DNA of 64,000 bases from NCBI RefSeq assembly GCF_008725655.1, contig NZ_VYXP01000002.1, forward strand, positions 462,026-526,025, given 5' to 3'. A model generated the notes under the pieces. The model was not told where the DNA came from. It saw nothing but the letters and a program-made list of their open reading frames with translations, and made no database searches. The position numbers and the translations under genes are program-made. This DNA is from Marinihelvus fidelis (GTDB lineage: Bacteria > Pseudomonadota > Gammaproteobacteria > Xanthomonadales > SZUA-36). Positions 37,025 to 46,700 of this stretch are shown here, one piece after another (positions within the stretch are counted from its first letter, which is position 1; each line of letters starts with the position of its first letter).

Positions 37025-37240
37025 ATGAAAATCAAAGTCCGTGAACAGGGAAAGCCCAACGCCGAGATCAGGTACGTCGACGTGATTCAGGGGTTCAATT
37101 CTTACTACGACGGGAAGATGACCCGAAAGATGAAGGCACTGCCAGAGTACCGGCTTGCAGACACGGGCGAAGATGTGAACGAACAAAAGGACGGGACGTT
37201 CATCGGTATAACTTCCAAGCAGGTATTCGAGAGAGCCTAA
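37025..37240 (+). CDS. Small hypothetical protein
   Basis: A 71-residue charged protein, MKIKVREQGKPNAEIRYVDV at the start, with a good AGGGGA site 6 bases upstream. It has no signal peptide or membrane segment and no family I recognise. It is the last gene of the plus-strand cassette and converges with the tail-fibre genes. Confidence 0.55.
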   Translation: MKIKVREQGKPNAEIRYVDVIQGFNSYYDGKMTRKMKALPEYRLADTGEDVNEQKDGTFIGITSKQVFERA

Positions 37241-37246
37241 AAGCGC

Positions 37247-37280
37247 CCCCGGCCGCTCGAAGGGGACGAGCTGGCCGGGG
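37247..37280. terminator. Strong hairpin between convergent cassette and tail operon
   Basis: CCCCGGCCGCTCG (37247-37259) pairs with CGAGC-T-GGCCGGGG (37267-37280), a 13-bp stem with one bulged base and a 7-base loop. On the minus strand it is followed by GCGCTTTTAGG, so it can terminate the late tail operon; on the plus strand it lies just after the 71-residue gene. Confidence 0.65.
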
Positions 37281-37341
37281 ACTAGGGGATCATTTTCAGG
37301 ATAGGCCACCCTGGGCGGCGTGTCTGTAGGAAATCGTCGCG

Positions 37342-39141
37342 CTATTCCGTAGTCATGGCGCCATGCAAGTGGTAGCCAACGTAAAGGTCCCCCGTGCGCT
37401 GAGAACGGGCGTCGAATCGCGCAAATGTTTGCGTTCCGCTACTGCCTTCAAATGGCACAACCTCACTCGGTGTGTCGTCATCGTCCTGCCAAACTACGCC
37501 CTTGCCATCCTTCAGGTAAAGCCACATTCGGCTATTAGACCCGGCAGGGAAACTGGTCGCGTTCCAGCTTGACGGGCCATAAGCGCCCCACATTGCCGAG
37601 CCGTCCGCCACGCTCATGTTTCGCCACAGGTTCAAAACGAACACGTTCGAGCCGTCGGAATACGCTTGCAGAACCGGGCCGAAATTGTAGCCGGAAAGCG
37701 TGGCCGAGATATTGACTGACCGAATGCCGTCAATGATGGCGAATGTTTCAACGTCCGTGCTTGTCAGGGTTTCGGGGCTGTCCAGCCTTAGCCCGTTCGC
37801 GTAGTTCGTGCTGGGCGACCTGATGCGCGACTCGCCGCCGTCTGTATCGAGTTCGTAGTCAGCGCCTTGTGATCCTGTCGACGTTTCAGTCCAGCCCCAC
37901 GAATCCGGGTCGGTATTTTCAGATACCCACTCTCGGGCGTCGGCCTCGGTGATCTCGTATGCGTCATTAAACGGGTAACGGTGAATCAGACCTGAATGGC
38001 CGACCTTTTCCAGAACCGAAAAGTATTTCCAATGGAGGCCGGTATCGGATGCGATGACGATCGCACCGTTCGCCCACCCGCCGGCTGATGCGCCTTCGGC
38101 CTCGGCCGCCTCAAAGTCAGCGTATTCATGTGCCGTAACGACTTCCACCACCCCCGACCAATCCGAATAAACCCCGCCGTTCACGGCACGGGCGCGGTAG
38201 TGGCGGGTGTAGGGGGGCGAACCTTCAAACTCGAATGGTTCGTCGGGCGGGGTAAACGCGGCCGTGTAGCGAGCAACGCCGGTGGTGAACCGCAAGTCCT
38301 CGATATTCCCGTCGAGGCGACGCCCCACCAAATCCAGCGCCCCGGCCACGCCGCCGTCTACGCTTCCCGCCCATGTCCTGCTGTTTTCCAGCACGCCGTC
38401 GATGAACAGCCGGAACACGTCACCCTCGCGAGTAATCGCCGCATGATGCCATGCATCCTCGGACGGCCGCGTGTCCTCGACAATGGGGTTCGTGTTGCTG
38501 TAGTTGTAAGTGAAATCGACAAAATTGTTCGATTCGTTTGAATGCCCGGCCATGATGCCGTGGAAATTCGCCGCCCATCCACTCGGGTTCGTTGCGAACA
38601 AGTATGTCGGCGGTTGGTTGCCCACGTAAGAATCTTGATAGTAAAAGCACTCGAATGTGTAGTCGTCGGTTCCGACAATGAAACTGCTGTCAGCCGGGCC
38701 GCTGATGTAATCCGACGTGGTGCCGCCAAACAGGATTGATGCGTCGCCGTTGCGGGTTCGTCCGGTATCGACCTCGACGCTTCCGTTCAGGGTCAGCGCG
38801 TGGCCGTGTGAACTCCGATCAACAATGTCCGTGCCTCCGTCGGCGCCTTCGGCCTTGAGCAGTAACGCCACGTCGGCCCAATAGGGGTCGTCAGGCGATC
38901 CGTCGATCACATGGTCGTAATCGTCCGGGTTCGCCGCCAGAGTAGTCAGCGCCGCCCACGTTGTACCGTCCTCGCTGACCTGCACCTCGGTCGGGTATGC
39001 GCTGGTCACGGTTAGCCGTATCGTGTCCTCGGCCACGCCAATGGCCGACAGGCCCGGAACGTTCGGCACAAGGTTGTCTGTCGGCAGGTTCACGCCGCGC
39101 CGGGTCAGCACCGGCACCATAAACCGCGCTTTCGTCCTCAC
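37342..39141 (-). CDS. LamG-domain phage tail fibre / receptor-binding protein
   Basis: A 599-residue protein at the end of the tail module. Residues ~110-305 form a concanavalin/LamG domain (SSHGHALTLNGSVEVDTGR, WHHAAITREGDVFRLFIDGV, NIEDLRFTTGVARYT). A fibronectin-like strand region follows (YRARAVNGGVYSDWSG), then a second jelly-roll-like half. LamG domains bind glycans, so it probably recognises the host surface. The GTG at 39141 is used; ATG 39120, which has GAGGA upstream, is an equally good start. Its G+C content is lower than the neighbouring tail genes, as expected for a swapped host-range module. Confidence 0.75.
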   Translation of the reverse strand: MRTKARFMVPVLTRRGVNLPTDNLVPNVPGLSAIGVAEDTIRLTVTSAYPTEVQVSEDGTTWAALTTLAANPDDYDHVIDGSPDDPYWADVALLLKAEGADGGTDIVDRSSHGHALTLNGSVEVDTGRTRNGDASILFGGTTSDYISGPADSSFIVGTDDYTFECFYYQDSYVGNQPPTYLFATNPSGWAANFHGIMAGHSNESNNFVDFTYNYSNTNPIVEDTRPSEDAWHHAAITREGDVFRLFIDGVLENSRTWAGSVDGGVAGALDLVGRRLDGNIEDLRFTTGVARYTAAFTPPDEPFEFEGSPPYTRHYRARAVNGGVYSDWSGVVEVVTAHEYADFEAAEAEGASAGGWANGAIVIASDTGLHWKYFSVLEKVGHSGLIHRYPFNDAYEITEADAREWVSENTDPDSWGWTETSTGSQGADYELDTDGGESRIRSPSTNYANGLRLDSPETLTSTDVETFAIIDGIRSVNISATLSGYNFGPVLQAYSDGSNVFVLNLWRNMSVADGSAMWGAYGPSSWNATSFPAGSNSRMWLYLKDGKGVVWQDDDDTPSEVVPFEGSSGTQTFARFDARSQRTGDLYVGYHLHGAMTTE

Positions 39142-39145
39142 GCGC

Positions 39146-39946
39146 TTACCCCAACCACTCCACGATCACCCGACCCGCGGCGCCAGACTGCGGCGCCACG
39201 CCGCCGCTTGCGCTCGTGCCACCAGCGCCACCACCGCCGCCGTTGGCTGTAGGCGTGGCGCCATTGCAAGTGCCGCCGTTGCCCCAGGAGCCACCACCAC
39301 CGCCGGCCTCGGCGCCGCCGGTGACGTAGGCCGCACCACCCAGGCCGCGAGAATCGCCACCCTTCGTGACCGTGCCAGTGCTGACGCCGGTGTGCTCGCC
39401 GCCACCTGGGCCGCCGCCCATGTAGCGCTCGAAGAACAGCCGCGAGTCTTCGCCCCAGCGGTCGTCCTCGATCTGCGTCCACTGGCGGCCGCCGCGGGCG
39501 GTCAGGCCGAAACCGGTGGTGTTGCCGCCGGCATTCGAGGATCCGGTGTTGCCACCAGCGCCGATCACCACCGGGTAGGACCCGCCGCCGGTCACCGCCA
39601 CGGTCGACTCGATGATCTCGCCGCCCTCGCCACCTGGGCCATCCATGCCGCCGCTGTTCGGGTAGCCACCAGCACCGCCGCCGACCAGGATCACGCGCGC
39701 CCAGGTGGCGTTGTCCGGGGCCGTTAGGGTCTGGCTGCTGGTGATCTCTTCGCGGGTCAGCTGGCCGCCCAGGGTGGACACTGCGGCGTCCAGGTTGGCT
39801 AGGTTGTCGAGATCCGCCGCCGCGAGCGTGGCGGCCAGCTCGTCGAGCGTGGTGGAGCCGTCGATGTTGTCCAGGGCTTCGGCGCGATCTTCAGTGAGCC
39901 GCGCCAGCAGCGTGGAGATTTTGCCGGAGTTGATTAAGCCGCTCAT
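39146..39946 (-). CDS. Glycine-rich phage tail fibre protein
   Basis: A 266-residue protein. Residues 1-80 are alpha-helical (KISTLLARLTEDRAEALDNI), probably a trimeric stem. From ~85 on it is a glycine-rich domain (VILVGGGAGGYPNSGGMDGP, GGGGGSWGNGGTCNG) ending GAAGRVIVEWLG, the standard ending of glycine-rich phage adhesin tips. Such polyglycine-helix bundles are host-recognition elements. It lies upstream of the LamG protein and overlaps the stop of the preceding gene by 4 bases. Confidence 0.78.
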   Translation of the reverse strand: MSGLINSGKISTLLARLTEDRAEALDNIDGSTTLDELAATLAAADLDNLANLDAAVSTLGGQLTREEITSSQTLTAPDNATWARVILVGGGAGGYPNSGGMDGPGGEGGEIIESTVAVTGGGSYPVVIGAGGNTGSSNAGGNTTGFGLTARGGRQWTQIEDDRWGEDSRLFFERYMGGGPGGGEHTGVSTGTVTKGGDSRGLGGAAYVTGGAEAGGGGGSWGNGGTCNGATPTANGGGGGAGGTSASGGVAPQSGAAGRVIVEWLG

Positions 39947-40314
39947 GATGTGGTCGCTCCTGAAAAGTTGCCGCTGCCGTCGTAGCTGATGGCGATGGTG
40001 CCGTCGTCGAAGGTCTCGTAGCCGGCGCCCAGCCCCTTGTCGTACTGGCAGACGATCTGTGTGAGGTTGCCGCTGGACCAGGTGAAGGTGAATTTCATCT
40101 TCAGGCTGGCGCTGTCGTTATTGACCAGCTCGATGTAGTCCGGCTCGGACAGATCCGAACCGCTGGCCGTGGTGGCCCAGCCGGGAAGGATGAACACGCC
40201 ACCAGCGAGCATGGCGATGATCCAGGTGATGTTGTCGCGCAGTTGGTCGAGATCTACGCCTTTGCCGGTGCCGTCATAGTTCGGGCGGCTGGTGTCGAGT
40301 GTGGGTGCAGCCAT
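39943..40314 (-). CDS. Phage tail-associated hypothetical protein
   Basis: A 123-residue protein starting MAAPTLDTSRPNYDGTGKGV, with a hydrophobic stretch ITWIIAMLAGGVFILPGWA and a beta-rich C-terminal half. Proteins with this opening sit between the tail-tip and fibre genes in other siphoviruses, but the role is not known. It overlaps the next gene by 4 bases and follows the tip gene after 4 bases. Confidence 0.55.
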   Translation of the reverse strand: MAAPTLDTSRPNYDGTGKGVDLDQLRDNITWIIAMLAGGVFILPGWATTASGSDLSEPDYIELVNNDSASLKMKFTFTWSSGNLTQIVCQYDKGLGAGYETFDDGTIAISYDGSGNFSGATTS

Positions 40315-40318
40315 TGGA

Positions 40319-42952
40319 TCAAACTCCTCGTGCGGTGATTTCGACGGTTGCGGCGGCCTGGGTGGCAGTTTCGTCCCAGGCGTACAGATCGCAGCCGTCC
40401 TCGTCGATGTTGTCAGCTGCCGCCTGGCGGAAGGTACTGCCGATCACGGTGAGCGTGACCTTCGGCGGGGTGACGAAGTCTTTCGTCCAGGTGACGGCCA
40501 GTGGTTGGCTGCCGGCGCCTGGCACGCTGACGGTCTGGGTTTCGACCAGGGGATTGCCCTGCAGGCTGGCCAGCACCGGGATCCGGATCAGCATTCCGTC
40601 GCCGGCGGCGCCGGTGCACTCCATGAGCGCCTTCATGTACCGGGCCTCGCCGTTGAAGCTGGTGCCGCCCTGGTCGGTGAATGTCGGGTAGTCCGCGCCT
40701 TTCGCGAACCGCGTGGTCTGGGTGACCGTGCCCTGGAATGTCGTGATCTGGGCGTTCCAGGCCCAGTTGGCGTCCTTGTCGACGCCCAGGTCCCACTCGT
40801 CGGTTTCCAGGCTGGACGCGCCCGCCGTCTGGTTCTCGATCCACGTTTCGGTGCCGGCGCCATCGTCCGTCCAGGCGTCCGTGGCCGGGCCGTCGTCCGT
40901 CCAGGCGTCGCCGGTGTCGGTGACGTAGTAGACGGCATCTCCGTGGACCTCGAAGCGGCGCATGTTGACCACGGTGTCGGCGTCGATCTCCTCCAGCACC
41001 AGGCCACCCGCCTGGTCGGCCGTCACGTTGATGACGGTGTCGGCGCGGCCGTAGGGCGCCGTCACGCCATCCGACTCCTGGCCCAGCGAGTCCAGCGCCT
41101 TCACCATGTAGACGAACGTGCCCACCGGCTGCGCGTTCAGCAGGATCCGCAGTGCATCGTGGCGGTCAGCCATGAGCACGGCGTTGGCGTGGCCCCAGGC
41201 GCCTGCTACGTTGCCGTCATAGTCAGCCTTCGGGATCCGCTTGATCCGGTAGCCAACCAGGTCGATGTCGATGGATGCGCTCCAGCTCAGGTTCACGAAC
41301 TGGCCCGCCTCGAAACCCTGGGCATTGGTCGGCGCCGTGGGCAGCAGCAGCTTACCCAGGGCGGTGGCCGTGGCCGTGCCGGCGGAGGCGCCCTGTTTGC
41401 CCAGCACGTTGATGACCCAGACCTCCGCTGTGTATTCCTGGTCCTGCTTGATGGGCGGCGTCACCGCCAGGTGTGCGACCGGCCCCTGGTGGCTCACGGT
41501 CGTCTCCAGGACGACCTGAGCGCCTGTCTTCACCCGCACGCGGTACATCAGCGCCCAGCCCCAGTCCACGCCCGTCCAGGACACCTCCCAGCGGCTGAAC
41601 GTCTTGCCGCCCTCGTCCACGAACAGCGTCTCGGTGAGCGTGGGCGTGGGGCCGTTGGGGATGTCGCCGGGGCTCGGCAGCGAGCTGTCCGGGAATGTCG
41701 GCTCCACCTGGGTGCTGTTCGAGTAGGCCGCCGGGTCGTATTCCCAGCCGAGGATCCGCCAGCGGCCCTTCTCGATGGCCTCGGCCTCGATGACGCGAAA
41801 CTGCTTGGCCGTCAGGCCGATGGGGTGCGTGAGCGAAAACACGTCGCCCACGGTGATTTTCAGGCCGTAGTCGAACGTCTCGAACTGGCATTCCAGGTCG
41901 GTGAGGTTCGCCTTGTTGTAGACCTCCCTGCCCTTGCGCCTGGCGCAGCCGGCGATCTTGAAGCCGGGTAGCTGCAGGCGCGTCACGCGCAGCGGCGTGC
42001 CGGCCGGCGGGTCGTCAGTCCACCAGGTGGATTCGCGCCAGTCACCGGCGCCCGGGTAAGTCCAGGTCACCTCGACCTGGGTGGGCACGTCGCGCAGGCC
42101 GCGCTTTTTCAGGCGCAAGGATCCGCGCCGCACGTTGGCGTCAGTGAGCGCATGGTCGACGCTGGCCGGAGCGTCCGGAATGAACCGGATCTCGCCGCCG
42201 TCCGGCGCCAGGAACACGGCCGCGTACTCGCGCAGCGTCTTGATCCAGTCGCTGACCGGGCGCCGGTCCTCCAGTGACAGCCCGATGGCCCAGCGGGGCT
42301 GGCCATAAACCACGTCGTCGCAGCGATCCGCGGCGGTCTCGACGCTGTCCCAGTTGGGGGAGTGGTCGGTGTAGCGGTCGATGAAGTCCGCCAGGTGCAG
42401 GGCCGGGTTCTCGCTGTAGATGGTCGTCGCGGTGCGCGGGTCGTACACCTTGCGGCCCTGGATGATCGCTTCCAGCGCCAGGTCCTCGCCGGGCGGGATG
42501 GTCAGCACCGAGTAGCAAATCCCCGGCAGGTCGTCTGCCTGGCCCCACACGGCCGCCACTGTGGCGTCTCCGGTCTGGGCGGCGGTGCCCATGTAGTGGG
42601 TGGCCGTACCGCTGAAGGTGGCGCCGTTCAGGATCACCCGCTCGATGGCCTCCACCTCGCCGGTGCACCAGACCACCACCAGGACCAGGTTGCCGCCGCT
42701 GACCTTCGCGCGGACGATGTTGGCGCCCACACGCTCGCGGCCGTACACGTCCCGAATGACCGAACCCACGCGTGAAACCGTCAGCGTGCGCTCTGACAGG
42801 CTCGTCGACGTGTTCGAGGCGGTCACCACGTTGCTGGCGGAGATCTCCAGCCAGGGCGGTAGATCCGGGCCGGTGGGCAAGGGATTCGTGAACCGGCGCT
42901 TGTCTGGCTCGACTGGGTTGCGGTGTACCGGGTCTTTGGTCTTCGTGGTCAC
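40319..42952 (-). CDS. Phage tail tip / central fibre protein (gpJ-like)
   Basis: An 877-residue protein that by position and size is the tail-tip attachment protein. The N-terminal half has hub-like sequence (RVGSVIRDVYGRERVGANIV, DWIKTLREYAAVFLAPDGGE, FSLTHPIGLTAKQFRVIEAE). Fibronectin-III-like repeats follow (~480-690, for example AGQFVNLSWSASIDIDLVGY). The last ~200 residues are beta-rich. It starts with GTG overlapping the previous stop (GTGA). It would contact the receptor and guide DNA exit. Confidence 0.78.
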   Translation of the reverse strand: MTTKTKDPVHRNPVEPDKRRFTNPLPTGPDLPPWLEISASNVVTASNTSTSLSERTLTVSRVGSVIRDVYGRERVGANIVRAKVSGGNLVLVVVWCTGEVEAIERVILNGATFSGTATHYMGTAAQTGDATVAAVWGQADDLPGICYSVLTIPPGEDLALEAIIQGRKVYDPRTATTIYSENPALHLADFIDRYTDHSPNWDSVETAADRCDDVVYGQPRWAIGLSLEDRRPVSDWIKTLREYAAVFLAPDGGEIRFIPDAPASVDHALTDANVRRGSLRLKKRGLRDVPTQVEVTWTYPGAGDWRESTWWTDDPPAGTPLRVTRLQLPGFKIAGCARRKGREVYNKANLTDLECQFETFDYGLKITVGDVFSLTHPIGLTAKQFRVIEAEAIEKGRWRILGWEYDPAAYSNSTQVEPTFPDSSLPSPGDIPNGPTPTLTETLFVDEGGKTFSRWEVSWTGVDWGWALMYRVRVKTGAQVVLETTVSHQGPVAHLAVTPPIKQDQEYTAEVWVINVLGKQGASAGTATATALGKLLLPTAPTNAQGFEAGQFVNLSWSASIDIDLVGYRIKRIPKADYDGNVAGAWGHANAVLMADRHDALRILLNAQPVGTFVYMVKALDSLGQESDGVTAPYGRADTVINVTADQAGGLVLEEIDADTVVNMRRFEVHGDAVYYVTDTGDAWTDDGPATDAWTDDGAGTETWIENQTAGASSLETDEWDLGVDKDANWAWNAQITTFQGTVTQTTRFAKGADYPTFTDQGGTSFNGEARYMKALMECTGAAGDGMLIRIPVLASLQGNPLVETQTVSVPGAGSQPLAVTWTKDFVTPPKVTLTVIGSTFRQAAADNIDEDGCDLYAWDETATQAAATVEITARGV

Positions 42953-43281
42953 GGAGTGGCCTTCGTTCCGATCAGCTCACACTGCACCCGCACGCGCTGG
43001 CCGCGGCGCTCGATGACGTAGGGCTCACCGACGAAGTTCACCACGTAGTCCAGGCCGTGCAGCGTCAGGTCGTAAGGCCCCAGCGACGCCTCGAAGGCAG
43101 CCACCAGCGCAGCAAACTCGGTGAGCGAGATCCACTCCTCGATGATGGTGATGCGATAGCGCGTGCCGGCAGCGTCACGCCGCTGCTTGATGGTCAGGTC
43201 CTCGGCCAGGTCGGTCAGGATCCCAGCGTCGGGCGTGGCGCTCGAATCCCTGGAGATCGCGTACCCCGGATAGTCGGCCAT
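42949..43281 (-). CDS. Phage minor tail protein
   Basis: A 110-residue protein with AEDLTIKQRRDAAGTRYRIT, ISLTEFAALVAAFEASLGPY and a beta-rich end (YVIERRGQRVRVQCELIGT). The content and its place between tape measure and tip match small baseplate/tail-completion proteins, but I cannot name the family. It is coupled on both sides (TAATG and GTGA overlaps). Confidence 0.6.
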   Translation of the reverse strand: MADYPGYAISRDSSATPDAGILTDLAEDLTIKQRRDAAGTRYRITIIEEWISLTEFAALVAAFEASLGPYDLTLHGLDYVVNFVGEPYVIERRGQRVRVQCELIGTKATP

Positions 43282-43766
43282 TACTCAGACTCCACGGTGA
43301 TGATCGTGTCGCCCCAGGTGATCTTCGCACCGGGGCGCGGCAGGCGCGTAAAAAGCGGTGGCGCTACGCGCGTGCGAGGGGCGTGGGTGCGGTCTCGACG
43401 TGTTCTGTGCAACGTCAGAGACGCGCTTTCGATGTCGAGCGTGGATTCGCCGCCGTAACCGCGGTAAACCTCGACCGCGTCGCCGTCGTGGTACTCGTAG
43501 ATCTTGAACAGCCGGTCGCGAACACCGTCGACCAGGATGAGGCCGACGCCGATGTTGTCCAGGTTGGGGATCTGCAGCGTGGTGGTGTCATCGTTCAGCC
43601 GCCCTACCCGCACACCCACGGGCAGCCAGTTCTGGCCGTTCCACACGACCTGGAATGACGTGGTCCAGTACACCGGCGTGTCCAGGTCCGCCTCGACCAG
43701 GTAGACCGGCGTGGTGAGATCCTCGGCGATGGCCGCTTCGATGGTCCCTGAGAGCGTGCGCGGCAT
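43281..43766 (-). CDS. Phage minor tail protein (distal tail/hub-associated)
   Basis: A 161-residue beta-rich protein starting MPRTLSGTIEAAIAEDLTTP, with VYLVEADLDTPVYWTTSFQV and WNGQNWLPVGVRVG. Such sequences occur in tail-assembly proteins encoded directly after the tape measure in many prophages; a distal-tail role is inferred. The start overlaps the tape measure stop (TGATG), and the stop overlaps the next start. Confidence 0.62.
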   Translation of the reverse strand: MPRTLSGTIEAAIAEDLTTPVYLVEADLDTPVYWTTSFQVVWNGQNWLPVGVRVGRLNDDTTTLQIPNLDNIGVGLILVDGVRDRLFKIYEYHDGDAVEVYRGYGGESTLDIESASLTLHRTRRDRTHAPRTRVAPPLFTRLPRPGAKITWGDTIITVESE

Positions 43767-46700
43767 CAGTCGTTCACCAGGTCAGGTTGCTGGTTCACAC
43801 GGACGTTGAACTGGATGCCGCGGACGGCGTTGGCCACCGCAGCAGCGACCTTGTCGCCCATGCGGTCGACGGCGTCTGACATGGCCATGGCGGAGGCCGT
43901 GGCCACGTCAGCGGCGACCTGGGCCGGATCCGAATGCGGGCGGATGTTGTCGTCGCCCGTTCCCGGTCCGCCCGGCTGGGTGTTGATGGGGTCGCCGGTG
44001 ACGGGGTCGGGCGATACCGCCTGTTCCAGCGCCGTGGCGGCGTTCAGCAACGCCTCCGCTGCGCCCTCGTGCATCGAGGCGACCAGGGCCAGCGGGTCGA
44101 CGATGTCTTCAGTCATGGCGCCGATGAGCGAGCGCAGCTCGTCAGCCTCCGCGACGACCGAGTCACGCACAGTCGAGAGCCTGGACCCGGCAATATCCGT
44201 CACGCCGCCGGTGAACGCCGCGAACTCGCCGACCAGGGCCGCCTGCTGCTCGGCCGACAGCAAACCCCACGCCTGGCCGGTCAGCCGCTGGATCTCCTGC
44301 ACCGTCGCGGAGATCTCCGCGGGGTCGGTCATCGTGGCCAGGGAGTCCTTCAGGTCGTTGGCCTGGCTGCGCAGCTTCTCGTAGAAGCCGTCGTCACCCA
44401 GCAGGATCCGGTCGAACTGGTCGTTCAGGCCAGTGAAGGTGCCGGCCACCTGGGCGGCCACGTCGTCGATCTGGCCGAGCAGCTGCATCTCGGCGTGGTA
44501 GCGCGCAAGCGTCAGGTCGCCCAGGGCCATGACCGACTCGGCCGAGCCGTCGAAGTCTGCCGCCATGTCGCGGATGGCATCACCCAGCGCGTTGGCGGAC
44601 TGGAAAAGCGTGCGGTTGTTGTCGGCGATGATCTGGGCGTAGTCGGACAACGGATCCGAGCCGGCAAACGCTTCCAGCGACGCCGTGGCGGCCGTGACGC
44701 GCTCGAAGTCCTGGGCAAATCGGTCCATGACCTGGCCCCAGTCTTCGCCGTTCTGGCGCATCCCCTCGATGACCGCGGCCAGCTCCGTGTACGAGCGGCC
44801 CGCCAGGGAGTCGCCCAGGGCCTCGAACAGCCGCTCGATGGTCAGGCCGACGTTCAGGCGCTCGATGCGCTCCTCGATGCTTCCAGCCTGGTTAACGAAG
44901 CGTTGCACCTGCTCGTCGAACACACCCACGATGGCGTCCACGCGCGAGCCGATGATCTCCTCGGCCGCGTTGGCCGGGTTGTTCACCTCGGCACGCCACC
45001 CCACCAGGGCATCCTGAACTGCCGCCAGCTGGTCATTGTCCAGGAACTCGGCCACGGCCGTGTCGATGGCCTCGATGGACTGCCGGACGCCGCCGGCGAA
45101 CGTGTCCGACTCGTCAACGTGGCCGAACCCACCACGCCCGAACAGGCTAACCACCTCACCCAATGGCGTGGTGAACCGCTGGTCTTCCGGATCCGCGCCG
45201 CTGGCGCCGGATCCACCGAACGCGCCCTCGAAGTCTCGGCCGAAGAACTTACCGAACAGGCCGCCCAGGACGCCACCGATGATGCCACCCAGGAGATTGC
45301 CGATCACCGGGATGAACGTGCCAATGATGGCGCCCGCAGCCGCGCCGATACCCGCGTAATCCGGCCCGTCGAGTCGGTTGGAGTTGTCGATCAGGTTGCC
45401 CAGGGCTGAACCGCCGTAGTAGCCAATGGCGCCGCCGATGGCTGTGCCGCCCGCGGACTCGTTAAAGCCCGTCCAGGAGGCGCCGTTCTGCTGGCCGAAA
45501 AAGCCAGCGAAAGAGAATCCACCGCCGGCCGCGCCGGGCGCCTGGCCGTTCAGGTAGGGGATCTGAAACGCCTGCTGCACCGCTGCCTGGTTGCCGCCGC
45601 CCGAAGCATTCGCCGTTCCAGCAGCGAAAGAACCGGTGATCGCGCCTACTATGTTGCGGGTCGTCGCGGCGTGCAGCATCTCGGCGAGCATGTCTTCGAA
45701 GAAATCCTGGATCTTGTCGAAGGCGTCGCTGGAGCCCTTGATGAGATCCTTCCAGAGATCAGCGAACAGATCGTCGATGCGCTCAACGCCGCGCTCTATG
45801 GCCGTGTTCATTGTGTTGACCTTTTTGGTCAACTCCGGAATCGCCTTGCGGGCGGTTTTAACGGTGATCTCTTCCAGTCCGCCGGCTGCTAGTGTTGCGT
45901 CGATGTACTCCAGTTTCAGCAGGCGAAGAGCTTCCGAAAGGAGCTCCGCGCTAATCAGTTCACCATCGTAAGCAGCCTGAAGCTCTGCCTTCGCCTGGGC
46001 GTATTCACGCTCGATGCGCAACAGCGGAAACAAGCGGTCAAGGTGTGACTGGGCGGCTGATTTCACCTTTTCCATGGCTTTGGCGAGCTGTTCCATGTCT
46101 TCAGCTGTGCTTTCTGCCTCGCCGCCCAGGTCCTGGGTGATCTTCGCCTGACGCGTCATGATGTCGCCGACTTCTTCGACGACGTTCCCAACGCGGGTTT
46201 TCAATGACTCGCCGACGAACCCCATTGCATCGACCGCAGCCTTAGAGTGCTCTTTCGCGCTGGCAACGATCCGCTCGCCCATTCCATCAAAGGCGTCAGC
46301 GGCCGCTGCGAACTCGCCTTTTGCGAGGGCCGCCCCAGCCGCCGCCATGGTGCGGATGAACTCGGTGAACGGCGCCGCGAGAGCCTGGAGCGAGTGCAGT
46401 ACCGAAGCACCCAGCCCGACGATGGCTTCGCCAACGAAGCCTGCGGTCTCGCGCACCACCACGAACGCAGAAACGATGGTCCGGGCGACTTTGCCCACCC
46501 GCTCACCAGCCGTAACCCAGCGGTCGGATGCTTTCGCGCCCTCATTGAAGTGCTGCATTAGCGCGACCAACTCCGGAATAAGTCCCTCACCGAACTGGTT
46601 GCGGACGCCTTCGCCCACTTTTCGGAGCTTTTCGAGCTCATCTTTGTACTGCGCTGACGCCTTCACCAGCTTGTCGGACATCACTGCGCCGACACGCTCA

